64,000 nt of DNA from Ectocarpus siliculosus. Lineage: Eukaryota; Sar; Phaeophyceae; Ectocarpales; Ectocarpaceae. Positions within the stretch are counted from its first letter, which is position 1. Each line of letters starts with the position of its first letter. A model generated the notes under the pieces. It worked only from the letters and a program-made list of their open reading frames with translations. It searched no databases and had not been told where the DNA came from. Location: assembly GCA_000310025.1 (NCBI GenBank), contig FN649727.1, positions 2,981,653 through 3,045,652 on the forward strand, read 5' to 3'. The position numbers and the translations under genes were made by a program. Below, piece by piece: positions 10,066-22,057 of the stretch.

Positions 10066-13000
10066 ATGTCGACGGCCAACAATGTGCTGTCTCTTGCTGG
10101 CAAGGTGAGTGGTGTCCCGCGCTCGTCATGGTCCCGAATAACGCATAGCACCCGGTATCGGTGTCGTTACGTTTGAACAACATGCAGCACTTGAGGATTA
10201 TCAACAACGAAGTGTAGCTAGCGGCCTACGGCTTGACGTCTACGTACGTGCACGTGCTTTGACTGCAGTAGTACAGACATCAAATACAGCAGGCCGCCGT
10301 GATTTGCTTTTTGCATTGCGTACTTAGTTGCAAACGATATTCTGTCCGAATGCTACTGACTGTACTTGAAAGGAATACATTGCTGCCGTAGGTCTACACG
10401 CAGCCGACGAGCAAAGAAGACAAACTAGGGAGCCTGTTCACCCTCTTCTGTTGCCTACCCACAGGGGGGACATCACTACGCTTCGTGTATGTATTATGTT
10501 GCATGAGCATATCCTGGACGTTCATCTTCGGGTTGTTGTGAATTGTATTGTTTTTGTACAAAAGAAGGCCTTTCGCTCCTTTGTTGAACTGCTATAAATG
10601 ACATGTCGAATTTATCCGCAACCACTGCTGTTGTATCCGGATCCATTGCCGACGAAGACTGCTGTTGTATCGAATAGCGGTGAGTAGACTTGTTGGTTTG
10701 ATTGCGGGATCGCCCAACTTGGATCACCCCCATCTCCCCACGATTGACACAGCAAACGCAAGGATGATGACTGGCTTCTGGTTCATCCTTTTGTGCAACG
10801 TAGCCTGGGCGGACGAAAACCCGGCACATCGCTCCGTCCCGGTGTTGTGTAGCATAGTTATGCGAGGTCTACAAGTATGGTCAACGACTGCGGCATGCGT
10901 TTACATGAGTATGTACCCCCCCCCCCCACCTCCCCACGAAAACTCAGCTCTGCCTCGTGACGGGCGCATCCTCTGGTCTGGGGATGCACTTCGCCAGGAC
11001 GCTCGCCAACCATGGAGCCAAGGTTTGTGGGATTCGTGCTTTGTATATATCATCACACACCGAACGGTCTTAGGCTGACACCATTTCTGCCGAGTCTCGA
11101 GACAAATCACATTGTGTTTCGTCGGTGTCTTGTCCTCGATAGGCACTCATTTTTATGAAGTTTGAAGCTTCGCTTAGGCTTAAGCTTTCTCAGTCGCTCT
11201 CTCCTCGTGCCGGCCTGCATCCTCCACCGCACCGCTACTTGACATTATTCCACCACTTACCCTCGAGCGCTGCATGCATGCTGCGTTTTTCCGCTTAATG
11301 TACGCCGGCCGCAAGCATACAGCATCATGTATACCCTTTCGTGTACGGAAAAACGACTGCGGTAGTAGCGACTGGACCCCGATGTCTCAGCTCCGGAAAA
11401 ACCGACTACGGTAGTAGTGACTGGACCCCGATATCTCAGTTGCAGTCGTGTTTTCGCACTCCCGGGGTCTCCGGGTTTGCCCATTGTCAAGACCGTCCAG
11501 GAAGAAAACCACAAAGCGGTACAAAACGATTTCTTTGTTCGAGAGTTTTTGCAGAGCACGCACATGCGCAGACCGGATATGTCCCTCGAAGGACTTTGCG
11601 CGTCCTCGACTCTGTGTGTACGACTCTCAGCCAAGTATCTCTGTCTGGCAGGAGATAAAGAAGAAGGGGGATAATCATTAAAACACTTAACCCCAAAGAT
11701 TAAGCGGGTAGGCTAATCTGGTGCTGCTGTGCCGCAGGTCTCCTCTATCACAACCAGCCGTAGCCGAGATCGTAGGTTCTATTTTGTTCGCCCTTTGATA
11801 CACATGTCGCGTAGGGCAGAAGGTTCGTGATGTTTTTTTTAAAGATATGTCATGAAGACGCCTGGAGCGTTCCCCGGAACGTTTCGCACCCCGCGAAGGT
11901 GGCCGTCGCGGCTCGACGAGTGGACCGGCTCGACGCTCTGGTGGAAGAGCTCACGCTCGGGGGGGCGGCGGGCGTGTGCGCGGTGAGGATGGACGTACGC
12001 GACGAGACCAGCATCAAGGCCGGGGTCAAACAAGTAAGTTGGGGCTTGGGCTGGCTGGCTGGAACAAGCATGTGTGAGTGCCCGCGTGTATGGATGAGTG
12101 TTGGCTGTGTTTGAGTGGTGGTGGCAACGAAGATCTTATTTAGTTTTTTTCCTCACACGCGCGCACCCTCTCGTGGGACGAGCAGGTTGAACAGATTCTG
12201 GGGCCGATCGACGTGCTGGTCAACAATGCCGGGGTGGCCGTTCAAAGCCCCTCCCTCAAGCAGACCAGGAGGGAGTGGGAAAAGGTGCGCCAAAGCGGGG
12301 ATCTGTGAGTGGCAGTGTATCGGCAGCAAGAAGTGCGCCCTTTCTACCGATGGCTCGTCTGGTGCTGGCCACGCTTGACCACATGCAGCCCCGACACGGC
12401 GCAAAGGCAGCTTTTCGCCGCGCATGATGATGTCCTCACCGTACTCCTAGCCGTACTCGGTAGGTGCTTCTGCTGCAGCCGATGACGCTGCGCCCTACCG
12501 TTCCGTGGGTGCGGTGCAGCAACAAGACAAACAATAACAGCAGCATAGCATTTTTGCAGCCGTTCGTAGGACCCTATCCTCCTGCCCAGCACTGTTCATG
12601 ATGCCTCTTCTTCTCGTGCGCCCCACTCGCCAGCTTCTCGCCTGGCCAGTCAATACCGAACGTGCTCTTCTCCGTCAAAACTTTGTCGGGATGCCAGGGC
12701 CAAGGCTTTGGCCTTAAGAAAACTCTTGGTCATGCCCACTGCTAAGCCCCCCCCCCGACAGTTACACGCAGACAGGGTGCCCGGCTGTTGGTATTTTTGA
12801 ATGACCTGATGCATGGTCAAAGACGTCATAGGACTGACTAAGACAAGCGACGAACGAGTAATCCCCCTCCCGGTCTCCTTGTCCGACACTTACCGCCAAG
12901 CAGGTGCTCGACACAAACCTGGTGGGCCCGTTCTTGGTGGCCCAGGCCGTGGCCCGCAGCATGGTGCGAGATAAAAGGAGCGGGAGCATCATCAACATAT

Positions 13001-14502
13001 CGAGCGTGTCAAGCATGGTGCCCTCCTCGGGTGAGACGGAAAGGCACAAGGGGGGGGGGGGGTTGAGGGGTCAAGGTGTTGATCAGCGAAGCGAGTGCCC
13101 AAAGATATTTGGTGCAAGCATGCATCCCGTGTTGGCGTATGAACAACCTCACCGCGTGTTTTCTCGGAACCCCATAAAGAGTACCACGGTTTTCCCACAT
13201 TTCTCCGCTCACAGATATTGGAGCAGGATGTGTAGCGTTCCACCTGCTGCTTCCTCCTTCCCCCTTTTAAGGAACGCAGCAGAGAAATACTGGCAGTGAC
13301 AAGTACGTGACCGGGATATCTCGTAGCGTCGGAAACATCTTGAGAATTTGTTTTTCATCGATGATTGGCCAAGGGTCGATCTCTAGTAAAATAGCCCTTG
13401 GTTACCACGGTTCAGACCCAGATGAGCCGTGCTATGCAGGTATCTCCAGCCCGTTTTTGGGCTTGGGGACGGGGTCGAAGGCGTGTGTGGTGTGAAGATC
13501 CCGCGGGGTGCAAGCTACCGTCAACGAGCTGACGTGGTCTCGGCTGATTTTTTCTTTCGATGGGAGCGCACACCCTTCCTCCTCTCAGCCAAAACCGCCT
13601 CCATTCGTCTTTTTTTTTTGTGTGTGTTCTGCACACAGGGTTGGCTGCGTACTGCTCATCCAAGGCGGGGCTGACGCATCTTACTAAAGTGCTAGCGCTC
13701 GAGTGGGCGAGGCACGGCATTCGGGTCAACGCCGTGTGCCCAGGCTACTTCAAGACCGAGATGAACTCAGATTTTTTCGACACTCCCAACGTGAGGCCTG
13801 CCTGCCTTGCCTGCGTTCCTCATGACGGTCACGGCCACCACTAAGCTGTGCCGTTTGACTGCACGTTGGTTTTGGTTATGTTTTGTTCTTCGCTTTCACC
13901 TGCTCTCGCCTAGTTCAACACGTACTGAATTGCTTGACTTCCACGCACGGCTCTATCGGTCGTGCTTGGTTCCCTCCCTCCCTCCCCTCCATCCTGACGT
14001 TGCCCTCACGTGTGCACCACGCCGTGGACACGTTCGGGAAGAAGAGGCGACTAAGCTTTCACAAACACAACTGCTTTGCCGACTCCGCCTCGACCTTAAC
14101 TCCAATCAATTCCAACCCACCCCCTTCCCGGCCTTATTCTCCGACCATATCTCGCGGCGATTGCGCTTGGCACACAAACCTTGCCGACGAGAAGCCCACG
14201 TGCCACATCCCGGCTCTGCTGGAATGCGAGGATGAGAGCCTAAAAGCCACTATACGAACATCCACAACCATGGGTTCATTCCCTCCCCTCCCCTCCCCCT
14301 TCCGCCCTTGCGATGCATCGCAACTCACTCCGTACGCGTACTACAGGGCGATCGGATAGTGAAGGCGATACCGATGCGTCGTTTGGGCGACCCTTCCGAG
14401 CTGGATGGTCTCCTGCTCATGCTGGCATCCGAGCGCGCGTCGAGCTACATGACGGGCAGTGTGCTGACCCTGGATGGTGGAATCATGCTTAGCCACTTGT
14501 GA
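10066..14502 (+). CDS. Classical short-chain dehydrogenase/reductase (SDR), 7 exons
   Basis: NAD(P)-dependent oxidoreductase; the substrate cannot be told from sequence, although the overall form resembles 3-oxoacyl-ACP reductase and gluconate-type SDRs. Exons: 10066-10104, 10948-11022, 11899-12033, 12186-12284, 12904-13030, 13639-13790, 14347-14502; phases agree and the product is 260 aa, the normal size for classical SDRs. Motifs: cofactor-binding TGASSGLG (residues 18-25), NNAG (96-99), and a catalytic set N121, S150, Y163 and K167 (the last two in YCSSK), then [12 protein letters not shown] and a C-terminal LTLDGG. An in-frame upstream ATG at 9988 would add a 26-residue Arg/Ala-rich leader that might be an organelle-targeting peptide; I kept 10066 as the conservative start. 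Upstream neighbour is divergent, downstream neighbour convergent. Confidence 0.93.
11346..11443. repeat. Two-copy tandem repeat (48-bp period) in SDR intron
   Basis: The block beginning GGAAAAACGACTGCGGTAGT is followed 48 bp later by a copy with a few substitutions, and both contain GACTGGACCCCGAT. It lies in the intron between exons 10948-11022 and 11899-12033. Confidence 0.85.
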
Positions 14503-15510
14503 ACTCTTGCACTGTAAATACGGAAGCACCAGCGCCGGCGCCCACGGCAGCGAGGACCCGACCGATGTTTGTTGAGTATCCCGGTGATTTTTCGGCCTGC
14601 CCACCTGTGTCGACGAGGCGCGAGTGGCACACCTCACCTCGGGGACACTAGAACCAACGCTAACACCGTGTATTTGTCGGAAGGAGGTTCTAAGAAACGG
14701 TCCGGGAAGCCATTAGGGCCAGGTGCTGAGGAGACTTCATGGTCAGGGTGGCCGCTCTTGACAAATCAGAAAGTTGTCGTTTAGCTTTGTTTCGCTGGCT
14801 TCCCTGCATCGTCCCTGAGTTCTTGATCATCGAGCTTAGTTTCAGAAGATACTACCCGTGGTTACCGCTCCCGCACGCCACCATGTCTGTGTGAAACGGC
14901 TTTATAGTCAGATGTTTGTTGGGGTTCCTCGTCGTGTGCTATCTACCCAAAATCTCTGGGAGTGGGGGGGGGGACTCTGCTTGTGCTAGAGGAGCGTTAG
15001 AATAGCCAAGAATACAGGAAGGTGTCGTCCTTGAGTTGTTGTCCTCGATAATGCCGGTGGTGCGTGTGCGAAAAGTTCGATTCGTGGACCAAAAGGCCAG
15101 AATTAAATGTTCGTTCCGTCGAAATAATGATCTGTGCGTGTCCGTGTTGTGAAGCATTCGTAGCTGTCCAAAGGTAGGAGTGGCCTGTTTGAAGAGACAG
15201 CTTGAACTGGGTGCTGCTAGGTGTTCAGGAACTGCTTGTCGTGTGAAGATGTTGTATCCAACGTTGACGATTTCGCGTACGGAAGTGCATGTCGCCTTCG
15301 CCTTCTACGGCTCACCCAGTACGTACCACCACTCGCCTTTCGGCTAAGGAATTAGGGATGGCAATCATGGATGCCTCCATCTCGTCAGAGCACGATTCAC
15401 GATTCTCTATCGCGCTCTTTTCTTGCCGCCGAATTTTTCGTGCCTTTCTTTTCTTCTCGTTTCGAAAACAAACATCCAACGCTGGAGTAACCTCTCCGTC
15501 CGGACGGGCT
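14503..15510. other. Convergent intergenic region
   Basis: About 1 kb between the SDR stop codon and the methyltransferase stop codon, which face each other. It presumably holds both 3' UTRs. I see no coding exon and no repeat apart from a short G run near 14964. Confidence 0.6.
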
Positions 15511-18500
15511 CTAACTTCCGCCACCAACTCCCCGATCATCATCGTCATCGCCATCAACACTGTCTCGTCTCCGTACGGCGAAGGCCAGGATCTTCCCCAA
15601 CCCGGACTCCTTGTACCCCCACCCCCTGCCCACCCCTCCTCCGCCTACTACCGCGCGTTTCGCGGATATCGCCGAACCATCGTTCCCCCGTCTGCTGCCC
15701 TTCCGTGGCCCGGGCGCTATCAGGTGTCCAATACCGCCATCGGCAACATCCTCGGCCAGTTCCTCCCCGGTCCCATTTGCGGGCGAATCTGCGGCGGTTT
15801 TTCTCCCTCCACCCCGACCACGTCTAGCAGCGGTTTCGCTATGGGTTTGAGTGTCCAGGTGTATTTTTCTTCTCTCCAGAGGAAGGCTCCCTCTTTTCCA
15901 CTCGGGGCCGGGCCACTTCCCACTCCTGCCGCCAGTCCCGCCTGCAGCAACAACAGCAGCTCCGCCTGCAACGTCGCCAGCAACTGTGGTTGCGCTACCA
16001 CCACCAATGCGGCTAGCACAGCTGCGGCTTCCTTCGGCGTCGTCACCGGAGACCCGTGCTCTCAGGTCGTCCGCGCACGTCGGGTCCAAGGCCCGGACGT
16101 GGAAGCCGTTCAGGTTGAGCATCTCCAGGAAACCCTCGTGACGCCCTCCTCGCTGTTGAAAACAACACAAAGGGTCCGTGGGCGGGGATAACAGTCCGCA
16201 AGTCAGAAGAGACAGTGGCGGGACGGGATGTATTGTATTGGTCTGGGTGGCTCATATTTCGACCCACCCGAAAACGGAACACCTGATGAGAAAAGAATAC
16301 CACCAACGGCATCACGGACGTGTACATGTGGCAACATCCTGGCGGACAGGCGGAGCACACGAAGACCAACTCCGCTGCTGGAGATAACGAACGATGGATG
16401 AAGCAGTCTCTCTACGCACGAGTTATGTACAACGGTACGCCATTCAGTGCTTCGAGGTACGGCCGCCTCACGACCCCTCTCTTGCCGACACACACGCCGT
16501 ACCAAACCCTGCCGCCAACGCACCAACATTGTGGCCAGGTAGACGAGAGTGTTTTCCGAGCACAGGCGCCGGTCCGAGAGGGTGGAGAGCAGAGCCGGGA
16601 ACGTCGGCTCGTTGTAAATCACGTCTGCGCCCTGTTGGGTTTCATTGTCACCGGTCGTCTGAGCATGATATGGCAGCATCGTGCGAGGGTTAACCGGACA
16701 CCGTCGACAAAGTACCTGTGAGGCCTCGCGGTGTACGCCAGCAGCCATCGTACGCCAGAAAATCGACGAGAGCGCTCATTGCTTGAAATAAGGAGATGAT
16801 CTCCGTCGGGCGAGTCTACATGCGGTGTTCATGCGCTTGACGGACTGCTCATCATCGATACCCGTTGTGCATCCACCGCGTTTCCCCGCGGGACACGTTC
16901 CCCATTCAATTAGCCCATATACGTACAGACACATAGCGCGCAACCTGCGCAGGACCTACCGGTTCCTCTTCCGCCATCTCACCACGATCAGATCAAACCC
17001 CTCCCACTCTGAACCCTCTCCATCCACAGCCGCTGCCGCTGCTGCCACTTCTCCCGCTTCGGCCGCATTGCCCCAGCAAAGCTCCTGGATCGTCGGTCTG
17101 CTGCAGGACTCCCTGTCAGCAGCATGGTCGTGATTCTTTCGGCCAAGAAGACCATTGCGATCGTTGTTGTGGTCGCCATCACCTTCGTCGTCGTTCAAGG
17201 TCGCGAAGGTGGCGTCCGTGTTGTGTCGAAGGATGGGCAGCGCCTCGGGCAGATCAGTCATTGTGACCTGGTCAACGGGTGGGAAGCAGTGTAGCCCGGG
17301 GGGGGGGGGGGGGCAGACACACGCGACAGGTGGGTGCTGACATTCGACGGGACATGGGAACACGCTTCCAAGACTTTGGGGGGGCATTTCGCCACTCAAT
17401 TTTTGCTGCAGTGAGCTCGTAAACGCGACGTTTGATGTAGAGTTCGGCTAATTCCTTGCTGTGTACCGACAAGCGGACACCCGATTTGTCACGAGCGAGG
17501 TAGCGGACGAGGTGAGATGACACCCGGACCTGATTGCTTGACCTCCATTGGCGAGATAGAGCGTACTCGATCACGGTTCGTTGAGCGATTGTGCTGCCCG
17601 GCCTCGGATCTTTCGGGCATCTTACCTGGGCACCGAGTAGCGCAAGGGTAAGGCCAACCAACCCCGTTCCGGCACCGATCTCGAGCACCCGGCGGCCTCT
17701 GAGCCACCCAGGCGGGAAGCAGCGTTCATCCTGCGCATCATGCGTACAACAAAACATCACATCGCGACCCATGAATGAGGATCAAAAAGCTTGTGCCATT
17801 GGTTTAACTGTTGTATGTGAGCTAAACAGTCGGCCCCGCAACAAGGAAGGTAGCGCCCCCTTGCCCTCGTCAGCGTCTGGCACAAGCTGTACATGGTCGA
17901 GACTGCTAATATACTGCCGTTGTGTAGATGAACATGCTCCCGACCAATGGATGCGTTGCCGTTTCGTTGAACATCCAACAATCGAACTAATTTCTGTACA
18001 GACCTGGAAGAAGTGGTGCATCCAGATTGCCGCCTCCCACACGGTGTTGGAGAAATTGTTGACCTCCCATCGGTGCCCTTGGAGGTCTTGTGTCTGCACC
18101 ACCTGCAGAGCAGCCGCGTCGCGAAGAGAGATGCGGTGTCTACAAATTTGAAAATCACGACGTGGAGGTCACTGCTTTGCCTGTGCCATGCCAGTTTTCA
18201 GCAGAAGGTTGCCGTCTCCCTCGAGAGCCAAACAGGTTAAAGCGGCATCTGTCTGCTGCTGTTGCACAGCAGTGTAGACTGTCACCTGCCACTCCTCTAC
18301 AATACCCACAGGTACGAGTAGGTGCGTACAGCACAGCCGGTACACAAGCAACCAAGCGTGCATATTTACAGCAGAAGAAACAACAAACGATGCTCAAGGT
18401 CTTCTATTGCGTACCGCATCACACAATCGACACACAGCACAACAGCAGCACGAGTAAACACTCAAAAGTAGCGTCAGCAGGCACGCGGGTCTTGCGACAA

Positions 18501-18666
18501 CACCAGCTTGAAAACGCAACCTTCTCACCGATCCAACGCCGATGATGGCAAAGCGTAGCTCCGGTTGGCTCTCCCGCTCCCATATCTCGCTGAACAGATC
18601 GTCCAGACTGTCACTACTTCCCTCGCCATCATCCTCCGGTTCGGTGTCATGGTTGGTCATCGGCAT
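15511..18666 (-). CDS. METTL21/FAM86-type lysine methyltransferase-like protein
   Basis: S-adenosylmethionine-dependent class I methyltransferase of the family that modifies lysines in translation factors and chaperones; the target is unknown. Supported minus-strand exons: 18004-18139 (VWEAA block), 17626-17730 (SAM motif I, VLEIGAGTGLVGL), 16983-17267 (VTMTDLPEALPILR, later IQELCWG and FDLIV), 16524-16631 (ADVIYNEPTF), 15511-16152 (RHEGFLEMLNLNGF and tail). The N-terminus is less certain: exon 18529-18666 opens with ATG 18666 and an acidic stretch, and a linking exon at about 18173-18258 fits the reading phase. Total would be near 500 aa. Oddities: an Asp/Asn/Ala-rich insert between the TDLPE and FDLIV motifs, and a Gly/Asp-rich tail of about 190 residues after the catalytic fold that is unusual for the family and may hide an unrecognised intron or earlier stop. 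Divergent from SDA1. Confidence 0.82.
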
Positions 18667-18920
18667 GGACCACAGCTGTGCCAGCCCAGGCTACGTTGCT
18701 GTACCAAAAGCTCCCTCTCTCTCGGGTCTCTGTGTCTCTGCATGTCGCCGAAACAGCGCTGACAGCTGATTGGTCAAGCTATTTACAGTCCTTCATCCCC
18801 GTTTTCCCTGACCCGAAAGCTTCGGTCGGGCGTCGGGCATCAACACGTTTTGCAGCCTCTCCGCCAAACCGTCGTACTTGGTTGGTTGCAGGGTGCCACG
18901 GCAGGCCGCACACCACTACG
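18667..18920. promoter_or_regulatory. Compact bidirectional promoter (methyltransferase / SDA1)
   Basis: Only 254 bp separate ATG 18666 (minus) from ATG 18921 (plus). The interval contains CTGATTGGTCA at 18766-18776, an inverted CCAAT box matching the NF-Y consensus, and TC-rich runs. Shared regulation of the two genes is inferred from the geometry. Confidence 0.55.
18766..18776 (-). promoter_or_regulatory. Candidate CCAAT box (NF-Y type)
   Basis: The minus strand reads TGACCAATCAG, a full CCAAT-box core with its favoured flanks. It sits near the middle of the 254-bp divergent interval, 145 bp before the SDA1 ATG and 100 bp from the methyltransferase ATG. Confidence 0.4.
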
Positions 18921-21900
18921 ATGGGGGGAATGCGGGGATCGAGCCATAAGAGGGTGCCGGTGGCGTTGAAGCTCCCGCAGCTGCAGGTCAGTGACCGAGA
19001 TTTTCGTCCCTGATGACAAGCCAGTCACCAGTCATGCCTCTCTCGCCCTACTCTCTATTGAAGGTGTCGATGCGTACACCTCCGTATATACGAGGAGCAC
19101 GCCACCCGTGAAGAAAGCTCGCACCAAGGCTACGCAGCAGCCCACGGCGGCAGTGGAGCGATGTTCTCTCCCCAGCTGTTGCCGTCGTGTCTATTCCATG
19201 TGTCGTCTAGTGGTCACCAACAATCGCCAATGTCGGAGAGAAATTGAGTTGGAAAAACGTGCGTGCTGCTGCCGCAGCAACCACCCAAAGAATGAAAGCA
19301 CCAAAGGGGATTTCGTGCTCTGGCGGCTGTACGCCTAGGTAGTCGAGGCTGATGCACGAGCCGAGCGTGGGGGCATGCACGTTTCGCTCACGCCATCAGT
19401 TGTTGTGTCGGAAATAAGTGTCGAAACAGGCAGCACACCCAACAGCCGACAGCTTTATCTACAATAGTCCATGTGCCCTCCGCTTGAGAGGAAACCCGCC
19501 GCACGTCCAACAGCAGGAACATGTTGGTAGCGGCGCACCTGTTCACTAGTCAAACGTGGCAAATGAATTGTCAAGACATGGCAGAAGAGTTGGCGGCAGC
19601 GTTGGAAAATACCGTGGACTAATCGTGAACTTTTTTCTGTGTGTGTTTTCATGTCCAGAACCTGGTCAAGCGGGACAAGGAAGGGTACAGAGATGAGTTC
19701 CGGCAGCAGCACCGGAACTACCTGTCCGAGCTGGAGATCTTCAAGCTGAAGGTTGGTGACATGTTTTTCTTGTTGGCATCGAGACAGCGCGCAGACCCGC
19801 AATTACCAAATGCCCAGACATCAATAAAGTGATATTTGAAACCTATCTAACCACTACAGCAACAACTACAGCAGGAAGCAAGGGGGCACTGCCATAGAGC
19901 CGCCCCTCCCTGCAAGTAGAGGTGCCAGTGCCATGTTTGCGCGAGGGCGGTGCTCGTGCGAAGCGGAGGTCAGTCGAACGGGAGACCGTCCCGTGGATAC
20001 CTTGCACACACACGTCGCCACACTGCACTGCTCTGTCCACTCTGGTCGCCCGCGGCCAGTGCGTGCCGCCCATCCATTTTCCAAAATTCTGAGCCAGTCT
20101 TGCCTTCAAGACTCAACAATGGACCACGCCCCCACCCGCCCGCCCACCCGCTTTTGTATATGTCATGCCTGCTCCACCAGCCCTCCAAGGATAGCGACCG
20201 TTTCGCCGAGCTGGTGACGTTCATGAGCCACGTGGCCCCCTGCTACAAGAAGGAGACGAAGGAGTTCGGGCCTCAGCTCAAGGCGCTGCTGGAACAGCAC
20301 GGCCCGGTTCTGGTGGGTAATATACTGCCTGTAGATTAAAGAATACTTTACAGGGGTTTTTGATCCATCCTGTGGTGTGCACGCATTTTTCCAGCGGTAG
20401 CCTTGACGACCTACGATTGGGGTTGAGGGTATCTGTCCTGTGGTGTGCGTTTTTTTGTGGTAGACCTGATTACCTCTAAGCAGGGTTTGAGATATCCGTC
20501 CTTTTCCCCGGCCTTGCCTCGTCTCTCTCGCACGCGCGCGCTATGTACGCGCAGCACCCCTCTATCCGGATGAAGCTGGTTCAGGCGCTGATCCTGCTGC
20601 GCAACCGCGGCGTGCTGGACCCCACGGAGCTGCTAAGCCTCTTCTTCGGCCTGTTTCACTGTCAGGCGAGAAAAAAACGCGAAACAAGTAAATCAGAATA
20701 CTTACGAATCAGCTGAAACCCGAATCATCATCTAGTTTAACTATCAGACCAACACGGAGGTTCATATATACTCATCAGAAAACCACGATAATATAGACAA
20801 GAAGCACGGCGTTTGTATGTATGTCCAGAGTCGATAAAAGCCAAATGCCCTGTACCAACTCCCCATGTATTTTCTTGTGTTGCGGGTGGCCGACGGGGGT
20901 GGGTCTTGCCCATGTTGGTGGCGTTTGGAGACTGCTCGCCACAAACCTCAGTTTTTCAATTGGCGCAGCACCCCTAACGTCCCTTGTACGTCGTCAAGTA
21001 GGATTACCGTTGGGGCTAGCGTAGTGTCATATGACATATGGAACGGGTCGGTTGGACCTTGTGTCGCCACGACTTGAGGAAATGTCAGCTGCTCTTGTTC
21101 CTGGTCTACCTCCTACCCTCCTCTCACCCCCCCCCCCGTTCAACCGTTGTTCCCTTGCGCGATACAGGACAAGATGTTGCGTGTCATGCTGTACGACCAC
21201 ATCGTGAACGACATAAAGTCTATCAACGAGAAGGGCAGGAACCCGAAGGTGTGTGCATGTGTACCCTTTCCTGGTGTACGCTTTCCTGTCTACATTCGCC
21301 AAAGCGTGTAGGTTCGCGCCAACCGGCTGACCGATGAAGAAAGACTACAATAGTCTCACAGGCACAGAGAACAGAAACGTTTCCGTTGTTGCGTTCTGTT
21401 GTCGTTATCACCTGGCGGGTCCGCCCGTCCATGCGTCGGCCATGTGTATGCCTTTCGCTTTATACTCGTCGTCGGGAAGAAGACGAGCGCGCCTCGCCGC
21501 AGCAGCAACAAGTACCATTCAGCGCGATAGCACCGCTCTACCGCTTGCGTTTGTTGATGAAGCAGGTTTTTGTCTCATGTACGTGTCTGCTTTTTCTGTT
21601 CTGAAGAGAGGGACTGTTCGAATTCACGCATAAAAAATGAACATGTAGCCCCCCGCCTCGACGAGCCTCATCCGGTGGAAGCCCAGCGTCACAGGGATGC
21701 GAGGTCTGCCGCAACGACTTCGACGTGCGTGATCACGAGTATATGTTTTGTAGCCCTCCTTTTGCACCCATCCGCCCTCCTCCCCCCTCCCGTACGCACA
21801 CCCCATGTTTATGGCGCGAACGTTACATGTACTGTAGCTCAACAAGACCATCCAGAACCTGGTGTTCACGATGCTCAAGGACGACAGCGAGATCGCCGCC

Positions 21901-22022
21901 AAGAAGTCTCTGGACATCATGGTTGTTCTCTACCGGAAGAGAGTATGGGTGGTGAGGAAGACAGAGAAAGGGAAAGAGAGAAACAGAGAGAGACGTTGAG
22001 AGCGAGACAGAGAGAGAGACCG

Positions 22023-22057
<35 letters not shown>

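Noticed and set aside
15289-16191. 300-codon plus-strand open frame
   Set aside because: Antisense to the final methyltransferase exon; Pro/Ser-rich shadow without recognisable features.
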